Assembly (NCBI GenBank): GCA_020430865.1
Contig: JAGQIY010000933.1
Location: 1-8,428, forward strand
Length of the DNA stretch: 8,428 nt
DNA from: Myxococcales bacterium
GTDB lineage: Bacteria > Myxococcota > Polyangia > Polyangiales > Polyangiaceae
Direction of reading: 5' to 3'
The notes under the pieces were generated by a model. That model had not been told where the DNA came from, searched no databases, and was given only the letters and a program-made list of their open reading frames with translations. The first letter of the stretch is position 1, and each line of letters opens with the position of its first letter. Below, piece after piece: positions 1-5,216 of the stretch. Both the position numbers and the translations under genes were made by a program.

Positions 1-2
1 GC

Positions 3-653
3 GAGGTTTATCCAGGCACCTGTCGAGGGCGCTACGCCAGCGTCGTCGAAGCGGAGGCCGCCACGGGAAAGCCAGCCGGCGTGCGCTTCCTGGTGCCGTC
101 AGGCGTGACCAAGTTTCGAGACCGCGTGGCGGGCACACGGGCGCAGGACGTCGCGAAGGAGGTCGGAGACTTCTTGATCGCCAAGCGGGATGGCGCGCCG
201 GCCTACCAGCTCGCCGTCGTGGTCGACGATCACCTGCAAGGCGTCACGCAGGTGGTGCGCGGCGACGACCTGCTCGACAGCACCCCTCGCCAGATCTTGC
301 TGCACCAGGCGCTTCAGTACGATTTGCCCGAGTACGCACACGTGTCGCTCGTGGTCGACGAGCACGGGGAGCGGCTCGCCAAGCGCGCAGACAGCCTCAG
401 CCTGGAAGCTCTCCGGGTTGCAGGCGTGAGCGCGGAGCGCGTGATCACCTGGATCGCCGAGACCGCGGGGATGGGGGTGAGGCGCGCAGCACAGGCGATG
501 AATCCGCCGCAGAGCGCCGCTCAGCGTTCGCGTCAGCGTGGATCGTTTCACGGAAATGCGAGGGACCACCTCGAGGCGTTCGACTTCGGGAACCTCCCGC
601 GCGAACCGATTGTCGCTCCCGACCTTGCCAGCCTGAAAGGAGCCTCCGATTGA
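3..653 (+). CDS. gluQ: Glutamyl-Q tRNA(Asp) synthetase, 3' part (5' end outside window)
   Basis: The reading frame is open from base 3 to the TGA at 651-653 (216 residues visible, against about 300 for the family), so the N-terminal part with the HIGH motif lies upstream of the window. GluQ enzymes are truncated glutamyl-tRNA synthetases without an anticodon-binding domain. They activate glutamate and attach it to the queuosine base in the anticodon loop of tRNA(Asp), in the cytoplasm. Visible evidence: YPGTCR at the very start, which is the end of the family's Cys/Tyr zinc site; a GDF..KRDGAPAYQLAVVVDD block; the QGVTQVVRGDDLLDSTPRQ block typical of Glu/Gln-tRNA synthetases; and RLAKR (bases 372-386) in the place of the KMSKS loop. 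About 70 C-terminal residues are less conserved. The gene end overlaps the next start by 4 bases. The main alternative, a full GltX, is unlikely because the protein ends soon after the KMSKS-like loop. Confidence 0.93.
   Translation, partial: EVYPGTCRGRYASVVEAEAATGKPAGVRFLVPSGVTKFRDRVAGTRAQDVAKEVGDFLIAKRDGAPAYQLAVVVDDHLQGVTQVVRGDDLLDSTPRQILLHQALQYDLPEYAHVSLVVDEHGERLAKRADSLSLEALRVAGVSAERVITWIAETAGMGVRRAAQAMNPPQSAAQRSRQRGSFHGNARDHLEAFDFGNLPREPIVAPDLASLKGASD
635..642 (+). promoter_or_regulatory. Shine-Dalgarno site for the archaemetzincin gene
   Basis: GAAAGGAG lies 7 bases before TTG at 650 and inside the end of gluQ. This strong, well-placed site supports the TTG start and translational coupling to gluQ through the TTGA overlap. 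Confidence 0.75.
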
Positions 654-1333
654 GCCACGATCCCCTCACACCGAAGCTCTCGCGCCGTCGCGCGCTGTCC
701 AGCTTGCTGGCGGTCGGCGCCGCGCTCAGCGGCGTTCCAGCGATCGCGGCAAGCAAGCGCAAGTTCTACCTCCAGCCGCTCGGCGCTGGCCTCAAGCAGG
801 CCGACGTGGAGTTCGTCAAGAAGTCGCTCCTCGCTTTCTACGACTTCGATCTGGAGCTCCTGCCAGAGGTCCCGCTCCCCAGAGCTGCCTACTACGCTCC
901 GCGCAACCGTTACCGAGCGGAGAAACTCCTCAAGTTCCTCAAGCAACGGCTCCCGGCCGACGGATTTCGTATCCTCGGCATCACCACCAAGGACATCTCG
1001 ACCACCAAGGGAAAGATCAAGGACTGGGGGATCCTCGGCCTCGCAACCATCGACGGCGTGGCCTGTGTGATCTCGAGTTTCCGGACCAAGCGCAAGACCA
1101 AGAACCACCAGCACGCCCTGGAGCGCTTCGGAAAGGTCGCGGTGCACGAGATCGGGCACACCCTCGGGCTGGATCACTGCCCGACCGAAGGCTGCCTGAT
1201 GCGCGACGCGCGCGGCTCCGTCTTGAGCACCGACCGCGAGTACGACCTGTGCTCCGAGATTTGCCGCAGGCAGCTCGTGCGCGCCGGATACGAACTCAGC
1301 GGTGGGACGCCACCCTGGCCAAGACCGAGCTGA
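650..1333 (+). CDS. Tat-exported archaemetzincin-family zinc metalloprotease
   Basis: The gene encodes 227 residues from a TTG start backed by a strong ribosome-binding site. Residues 11-34 look like a twin-arginine signal: SRRRAL, a hydrophobic run, then AIAA as a likely cleavage site. The protein would therefore be folded with its metal in the cytoplasm and exported. The catalytic block is HEIGHTLGLDHC: H166, E167, H170 and H176 fit the HExxHxxGxxH metzincin zinc site. C177, C182, M184, C201 and C205 follow in nearly the archaemetzincin order (HC-x4-C-x-M...C..C), which implies a second, structural zinc. The canonical ending is M-x17-C-x2-C. Here it is M-x16-C-x3-C, so the last Cys is in register and the one before it is shifted by a residue. 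Archaemetzincins are peptidases of unclear substrate and are usually cytoplasmic. The gene is coupled to gluQ by a 4-base overlap, though no functional link is evident. The family call is strong; substrate and final location are unknown. Confidence 0.88.
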   Translation: MSHDPLTPKLSRRRALSSLLAVGAALSGVPAIAASKRKFYLQPLGAGLKQADVEFVKKSLLAFYDFDLELLPEVPLPRAAYYAPRNRYRAEKLLKFLKQRLPADGFRILGITTKDISTTKGKIKDWGILGLATIDGVACVISSFRTKRKTKNHQHALERFGKVAVHEIGHTLGLDHCPTEGCLMRDARGSVLSTDREYDLCSEICRRQLVRAGYELSGGTPPWPRPS

Positions 1334-1349
1334 ACCTCGCCACAGGCGT

Positions 1350-2384
1350 TTACTTCCCCGGGGAACTGGGTCTCGCCCGCGGAGGCTCACCGAAGGCGTA
1401 GCGCACGGACAGAGCGCCGCCGAACGGCATGTGACCACTGTCTCCCCCTAGGTGACCGTAGAGCTGCGCGGTCAGCGTGGTGTGCTGGTCCAGCTCCTCA
1501 CTCAGCCAAAGGAAGGCCGTGTTCAACGTGCTGCTCTCGAGCGGCTCGATGTCCTCCGGCTCGTCTCCGCTGCAGAGCTCCGTCCCCGATGCGAAGACGT
1601 CGCACTGCTCGACGGCCGTACGCACACCGAAGAAGTGGGGGTAGCTTTGCATCAGAACACCAAAGCCGAGCGACAGGCTGTCGCTGAGCGGTCCGCTGAG
1701 GAAGAAGCCCAGCCGCGCGAACAGGAAATCCTCTTCGTCGCGTTTGCTGGAGACTTCTTCGCCCAAATACTGAGTTCGCAACGTGTCGCTCTCCCACCAG
1801 TTGGTATCCGGATCCGTGCCCTGGGTGAGGAAAGAGCGAGCGTAGACGGTGCGCGAGTAGGGCAGGCTGGCGAGCTCCGCCTCGGCGAGTCCCCCGAAGG
1901 AGACGTCTTCGCCCTTGTAGAACAGCCAGCGCATCGCAGGCCCGAAGCGCATCGTGTAGCGCCGACCAAGGCGCGGCTGCTCGCGGTCTCTGGCGACCTG
2001 AGTCGCCAGCTCCTCACGCGCGTACTCGCCGCTGAAGCTCACCTCGAAGTGATCACCAGCGGCGAAGATGAAGCGCCCGAACGCGCTCGTGTTGGCCACG
2101 ACGTCACCGCTCTCGTCCTGATACCGCGAGTCGTTCGAGCGAAACACGGGCGAACCGCTCACGCCGCCCTCGAGGGCCACTCGACGTCCCTTGATCATGC
2201 TGCCGACGCTCTTGGGTCCGCTCGGCGCAGGCACCAATCCCCGCTGTTCGATGGTGTACTCCACCGTGCGCTTCGCCACGATCGGACCACAGCCCAGCGA
2301 GAAGCTCCCCAGCGCGTAGGCCCCCAGCGCCACTCCCATCCAGCTGAATCGAAGCGTTCGTAAGTAAGTCATACGAAGCAGCAT
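1350..2384 (-). CDS. Putative outer-membrane beta-barrel lipoprotein, function unknown
   Basis: The gene encodes 344 residues. The ATG at 2384-2382 is preceded by GAGAGGGG at a 4-base spacing. Starting here also keeps the basic n-region (R4, R9, R12) of the signal sequence. A hydrophobic stretch (about residues 15-31) ends in SLGC, so C32 is a likely lipidation site, although Leu at -2 makes the lipobox non-standard. The mature part has many short stretches of alternating aromatic and polar residues (for example FGRFIFAAGDHFEVSFSGEY, MRFGPAMRWLFYKG, LGFGVLMQSYPHFF). It has few long hydrophobic runs and ends with a strand-like LSVRYAF before a Pro/Ser tail, which fits a beta-barrel or porin-like envelope protein. 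Two Cys in the second half (QCDVFASGTELC) could form a disulfide. I do not recognise a named family. It converges on the protease gene with 16 bases between stops and lies downstream of the POT gene on the same strand, with a terminator between. Confidence 0.72.
   Translation of the reverse strand: MLLRMTYLRTLRFSWMGVALGAYALGSFSLGCGPIVAKRTVEYTIEQRGLVPAPSGPKSVGSMIKGRRVALEGGVSGSPVFRSNDSRYQDESGDVVANTSAFGRFIFAAGDHFEVSFSGEYAREELATQVARDREQPRLGRRYTMRFGPAMRWLFYKGEDVSFGGLAEAELASLPYSRTVYARSFLTQGTDPDTNWWESDTLRTQYLGEEVSSKRDEEDFLFARLGFFLSGPLSDSLSLGFGVLMQSYPHFFGVRTAVEQCDVFASGTELCSGDEPEDIEPLESSTLNTAFLWLSEELDQHTTLTAQLYGHLGGDSGHMPFGGALSVRYAFGEPPRARPSSPGK
1354..1365. repeat. Perfect 12-bp palindrome at the 3' end of the barrel lipoprotein gene
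   Basis: TTCCCCGGGGAA is self-complementary and lies directly before the TAA stop (1350-1352, minus strand), at the convergent junction with the protease gene. It has no loop and no T-run, so it is a poor intrinsic terminator. It may simply encode the Ser-Pro-Gly-Lys tail. Confidence 0.5.
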
Positions 2385-2460
2385 ACGGCCCCTCTCGACG
2401 CCGATCTTTTCAGATCTCCCTCCCCCACGGAAAGACGAATAGGAACCAGCGGCTGCACTC

Positions 2461-2505
2461 GTCCCGTCAGCGCGGGTTCATGGGACCGCGCTGTCATGGC
2501 AGCGC
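2461..2505. repeat. Two adjacent short inverted repeats in the intergenic region
   Basis: GTCCC (2461-2465) pairs with GGGAC (2482-2486). Immediately after it, GCGCTG (2488-2493) pairs with CAGCGC (2500-2505) around a 6-base loop. They lie upstream of the barrel lipoprotein gene and beyond the POT terminator, so they would sit in the promoter or leader of the lipoprotein gene. No clear sigma-70 boxes were found between here and the ATG at 2384. A 5-bp stem (GATCT-TTTC-AGATC, 2403-2416) is also present in the leader. Confidence 0.4.
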
Positions 2506-2529
2506 TGGATCCCCCGGCTTTCCAAGGAG

Positions 2530-2561
2530 AAAAGGCGGCGCTGGACATCCAACGCCGCCTT
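2530..2561 (-). terminator. Intrinsic terminator of the POT transporter gene
   Basis: AAGGCGGCG (2532-2540) pairs perfectly with CGCCGCCTT (2553-2561). The inner TGG/CCA pairs (2542-2544 with 2549-2551) close an ACAT loop after one mismatch. Read on the minus strand, the GC-rich stem is followed by a TTTT run (complement of 2530-2533, overlapping the stem base), and it lies about 40 bases past the POT stop. In the plus direction there is no T-run, so the polarity fits the transporter. Confidence 0.75.
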
Positions 2562-2573
2562 CTCGCCGACCCC

Positions 2574-2594
2574 GGTGTGCCCCTGAGGCACACC
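2574..2594 (-). repeat. 8-bp hairpin just after the POT stop codon
   Basis: GGTGTGCC (2574-2581) pairs perfectly with GGCACACC (2587-2594) around a 5-base loop, only 5 bases after the POT stop. There is no T-run, so it is more likely an mRNA 3'-end stabiliser or part of a double-hairpin terminator with the stem at 2532-2561. Confidence 0.6.
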
Positions 2595-2599
2595 TCCCT

Positions 2600-4201
2600 T
2601 CAGCTCGGCTTCTTCAGGGTGCGGAACCAGCGCCCGTACAGGTAGATGCAGATGGCCGAGAGAATGCCGATGCCGCCCATGATGGTCCACACCATGCCCA
2701 CGTTATGGGTGTCGTGAAGCTGAGTGGTCAGATCGTGAGCATTCTGCCCAGTGAACTCCACGAGCTTGTCGAAGGCGGCGCCGCCCTTGATGGCATCGAC
2801 ATCGTGCTGACTCATGCCCTTCTCCAGCAGCAGCTCGCGGGCGAAGCGCTCCTTGGAGGCGTAGTGATCGTATAGCCGTGGCGCCAGCAGGCCCTCCAGC
2901 GACCAACCAATTCCCAGCGGAATTTGTGAGAAGCCGAGGTACATGCCCTTCTTGCCCGCAGGCGCGAAGTTGCCGATGAACTCGCTGAACTTGGGGCTGG
3001 AGAGCATCTCGCCCACGCTGAACGTGAGGATCGCGCCCACCGAGAGCCAGCCGAGCACGGAGTAGCCGCTCATGAACATCGCCGCGGTGGACAGCAGCGT
3101 CCCCACCACCATGCTGGTGGTCGCGCGCATCTTGCCGCTCAGCCAGGCAAAGAAGAAGCAGGTCACCATGATCAGACCCGCGTTCAGGTTCAACATACCC
3201 TCCGGGTGAACCTCGGTTCCCTCCGGATTCATGCCCAGCAAGAACTTGAACACTGGGTTGCGCGTCCCCCCGGCGCCGAACAGGTCGCTGACGATCGTCT
3301 CGGTGTTCACCCACTCCTTGATGTGGAGCGGCAGCACGTCGAACAGCGAGTTGAACATGAACCAGAAGCCGCTGAAGATCAGCAGGTAGAGCCAGACGTG
3401 GGTCTTCTTCAGTTCTTTCAGCGAGTCGAGGAAGAGGTTGTCTTGCTTCGCCTTGCCCTCCTTCACCAGCTTTGCGCGCGCCAGACGCTCCTCCTTGTGA
3501 GGCTCCTTGTAGGTGAGGAGCAACAGGAAGTTGCAGCAGATGATGCCGCAGCAAGCGAAGAACACCTCTCGCCAGCCGAAGTGCCCGCGCATGAAGGACG
3601 CGACGAGCGGCCCGAGGAAGCCGCCGATATTTACCGTCTGGTAAAAGATACCCCAGGCCATCGAGCTGTTCTCGGGCTTGGTGGCGTTGACCAGCGTTCC
3701 TTGGATACCCGGCTTGAACACCGCGGTCCCGAGGGCCAGCACAATGGCTCCGATCATGAAACCGTAGTAGCTGGCGAACATCGCCATCAGGAAGTAGCCG
3801 GCGATCTTGATCACGGTGCTTACGGCGATCGTCTCCTTGTAGCCGAAGCGATCCGACAGTCCACCGGTGAACACGGGCACGAACGACTGCACCAGCGCCC
3901 AGACGAAGGTGATGTCTCCGTACTGCGACGGTGTCAGGCCCAGGCCGCCTTTCGTGGCCGGATCGGTCGCGTAGATCGAGGCGACCGCCTTCACGCCGTA
4001 GTACGCAAGGCGCTCGACCATCTCCATGCCGCCGACGACCCAGAAGACGTAGCCCAGGGTGGCGATCGCAGCGCCAAAACCGAGCTGCTTGATGTCGTCT
4101 GCTGCGCCGCTGGTGTCCTCCTCTGCGACGACGTCCGGAGCGGGCTCGACGGTCGCGGCGTGCGCCATGTCATCGACGATGTCGTGTTCGTTGCTGCTCA
4201 T
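2600..4201 (-). CDS. POT/PTR2-family proton-coupled oligopeptide transporter (MFS)
   Basis: The gene encodes 533 residues. The family imports di- and tripeptides (some members other solutes) using the proton gradient, in the inner membrane. An acidic cytoplasmic N-terminus of about 40 residues precedes about 12 hydrophobic segments. Family marks: E60-x-x-E63-R64 with Y67 Y68 (the ExxERxxYY motif of helix 1, with Leu for the usual Phe); GLSDRFGYK (114-122, MFS motif A); FYQTVNIGG (186-194, the FYxxINxG signature); and SSPKFSEF (401-408), where E407 matches the helix-10 glutamate of SPxGLE. Hydrophilic loops of about 35 residues (301-335) and about 58 residues (441-498) make it longer than minimal bacterial POTs. 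ATG at 4201 follows an AGGAAA at a long spacing of about 11 bases. Family assignment is firm; the substrate cannot be read from sequence. A terminator follows at 2530-2561. Confidence 0.93.
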   Translation of the reverse strand: MSSNEHDIVDDMAHAATVEPAPDVVAEEDTSGAADDIKQLGFGAAIATLGYVFWVVGGMEMVERLAYYGVKAVASIYATDPATKGGLGLTPSQYGDITFVWALVQSFVPVFTGGLSDRFGYKETIAVSTVIKIAGYFLMAMFASYYGFMIGAIVLALGTAVFKPGIQGTLVNATKPENSSMAWGIFYQTVNIGGFLGPLVASFMRGHFGWREVFFACCGIICCNFLLLLTYKEPHKEERLARAKLVKEGKAKQDNLFLDSLKELKKTHVWLYLLIFSGFWFMFNSLFDVLPLHIKEWVNTETIVSDLFGAGGTRNPVFKFLLGMNPEGTEVHPEGMLNLNAGLIMVTCFFFAWLSGKMRATTSMVVGTLLSTAAMFMSGYSVLGWLSVGAILTFSVGEMLSSPKFSEFIGNFAPAGKKGMYLGFSQIPLGIGWSLEGLLAPRLYDHYASKERFARELLLEKGMSQHDVDAIKGGAAFDKLVEFTGQNAHDLTTQLHDTHNVGMVWTIMGGIGILSAICIYLYGRWFRTLKKPS

Positions 4202-4228
4202 ACAGGGGGGTTTCCTCGAGAGGCGCGC

Positions 4229-4257
4229 ACAGTATTCACAAACCCGTTTCAGGCCAA
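4229..4257 (-). promoter_or_regulatory. Tentative sigma-70-like promoter for the POT gene
   Basis: On the minus strand, TTGGCC (4257-4252) and TACTGT (4234-4229) are separated by exactly 17 bases and lie about 30 bases upstream of the ATG. Each hexamer matches the consensus only partly, so this is a suggestion. Confidence 0.3.
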
Positions 4258-4272
4258 CTGCGCTTTGCGGAA

Positions 4273-4319
4273 CCTGCTCGAGTGGATATTTCCAGCGTTA
4301 TTCTCGCCACTTGAGCAGG
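4273..4319. repeat. Long inverted repeat (13-bp arms) upstream of the POT promoter
   Basis: CCTGCTCGAGTGG (4273-4285) and CCACTTGAGCAGG (4307-4319) pair over all 13 positions with a single G-T wobble, around a 21-base AT-richer loop. Allowing one bulged G, two more A-T pairs extend it. Neither side has a T-run, so it is not a terminator. It sits about 15 bases beyond the tentative -35 of the POT gene, where a regulator site would fit. Alternatives are a structured 5' RNA from a longer POT transcript or a dispersed genomic repeat. Confidence 0.65.
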
Positions 4320-4390
4320 GTTTGGGGGAGAGAAGCCCTGGCACGAGGCCTGCGCTATGTCTCAGTCCCTGGCTGACGCAGAGCAGTAAA

Positions 4391-4413
4391 GTGACGAAGA
4401 CGCCCGTCGTCAC
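4391..4413. repeat. Spaced dyad GTGACGA-N9-TCGTCAC
   Basis: Two perfect 7-base arms (4391-4397 and 4407-4413) flank a 9-base spacer in the middle of the non-coding region between divergent genes. The size is compatible with a dimeric regulator site, but a chance dyad is possible. Confidence 0.35.
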
Positions 4414-4547
4414 GCTGATCGAGGAATCGACCGCCCTGAGCACGAAGCGCCCCGCACGGCGTACCCTCACCCCCGAGGAATGCTTCCGCGAGGTAATATG
4501 CCGAGTGGACGTTGCCAGCGTCGCGAATATCGGGCACTGAAGATACC

Positions 4548-5129
4548 ATGGCGGTGCTGCTGTTCGACGTGATGGACACGCTGGTCTGGGATCCATTCAG
4601 GCTCTTGCCAGAGCACTTCCAGTTGAGCTTTCCCGACCTGATGACGCAGAAACACCCCACCGCCTGGTTGCGCTTCGAACGCGGCGAGCTCGACCACGCC
4701 GGGTTCTGCCGCGAGTTCTTCCTGGACGGGCGTACGGTCGATGCTCAGGCTCTGCGCAAGCTCCTGTGTGACAACTACCGCTTCCTTCCAGGGATCCCCG
4801 AGCTGCTCCGAGACCTCAAGCAGGCTGGCCACGAGCTGCACGCTTTCAGCAACTACCCCGAGTGGTACGCCTGGATCGAGTCGAAGCTCGAGCTGTCGCG
4901 GTACCTGCACTGGACCTTCGTGTCGTGTCGCACCGGCCTCCGCAAGCCGGACCCCCGAGCCTACGAGCAGGCAATCCAGACCCTGGCTGGCCGCGGCCGC
5001 TCGGAGCTTTGGTTCATAGACGACCGCGAGTCGAACGTCGTGGCCGCGCGGGAGGCGGGCCTCAACGCGATCCCGTTCACTGACGTCACACAGTTGCGAG
5101 CAGCACTGCGCAGCTCGCGCCTGCTGTGA
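4548..5129 (+). CDS. HAD-superfamily phosphatase (HAD-IA), resembling plant plastid FMN hydrolase
   Basis: The gene encodes 193 residues from ATG 4548. An in-frame TTG at 4512 would add 12 residues, but the ATG places motif I near the N-terminus, as is usual. All four HAD motifs are present: D7-V-M-D10-T (nucleophile and acid), S101-N102 (phosphate binding), K133 in RKPDP, and D158-D159 in WFIDDRESN (Mg2+ binding). The short helical insert between motifs I and II (about 14-90) is a C1-type cap. The cap and following blocks (KHPTAW, HAFSNYPEWY, LSRYLHWTF) resemble, from memory, the chloroplast FMN hydrolase of Arabidopsis. Flavin mononucleotide is therefore a candidate substrate, though HAD substrates cannot be assigned securely from motifs. 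It lies 87 bases upstream of pyruvate kinase on the same strand and could be co-transcribed with it. The ribosome-binding site is weak. Confidence 0.88.
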   Translation: MAVLLFDVMDTLVWDPFRLLPEHFQLSFPDLMTQKHPTAWLRFERGELDHAGFCREFFLDGRTVDAQALRKLLCDNYRFLPGIPELLRDLKQAGHELHAFSNYPEWYAWIESKLELSRYLHWTFVSCRTGLRKPDPRAYEQAIQTLAGRGRSELWFIDDRESNVVAAREAGLNAIPFTDVTQLRAALRSSRLL

Positions 5130-5167
5130 GTCGCGGACGCGGCGCCGCCTCGCGAAACGTCCGTGAC
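5130..5167 (+). repeat. 10-bp hairpin directly after the HAD stop codon
   Basis: GTCGCGGACG (5130-5139) pairs with CGTCCGTGAC (5158-5167), with one G-T wobble, around an 18-base loop that starts with part of a GCGGCGCCGC palindrome. The stem begins on the base after the TGA. It has no T-run downstream, so it is at most a weak or factor-assisted terminator, or a structured HAD-pyk spacer. Confidence 0.5.
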
Positions 5168-5216
5168 ACGCGCGCCAAAGGTGGCCTCGGACGAGACGTT
5201 GGTCTATCGATGAGGC

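Larger units (their letters stand above)
4202..4547. other. Non-coding region between divergent POT and HAD genes
   Basis: This 346-base stretch shows no ORF with coding character: the frames that cross it are extensions of antisense frames of the flanking genes. It holds a tentative promoter for the POT gene (4229-4257), a long inverted repeat (4273-4319), a smaller spaced dyad (4391-4413) and a tiny GGAA-TGC-TTCC hairpin (4478-4488). The promoter of the HAD gene must also lie here, but I see no convincing boxes for it. Confidence 0.7.

Noticed and set aside
1338..1355. CGCC-ACA-GGCG hairpin followed by TTTACTT as terminator of the protease gene
   Set aside because: A 4-bp stem with a 3-base loop and an interrupted T-run is too weak to claim as a terminator.
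548..1438. 296-residue open frame on the minus strand
   Set aside because: It is antisense to gluQ and the archaemetzincin, both supported by family motifs. Its translation has no recognisable domain and it is typical of antisense frames in GC-rich DNA.
1452..2363. 303-residue open frame on the plus strand
   Set aside because: It mirrors the barrel lipoprotein gene, which has a ribosome-binding site, signal peptide and lipobox. The plus frame is low in hydrophobic structure and has no motif.
4235..4257. Sigma-54-like promoter for the POT gene (TTGGCC... on the minus strand)
   Set aside because: The GG and the expected GC are not both present at the required spacing: the second element reads GT, so the invariant dinucleotide is broken.
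3206..4540. 444-residue open frame on the plus strand
   Set aside because: Most of it is antisense to the POT transporter, whose motifs are clear. Its translation is rich in Arg, His, Glu and Gln, as expected from a reversed membrane protein.
4512..4547. TTG 4512 as start of the HAD gene
   Set aside because: It would add 12 residues of no HAD character. ATG 4548 puts motif I at residue 7, the normal position, though neither start has a strong ribosome-binding site.
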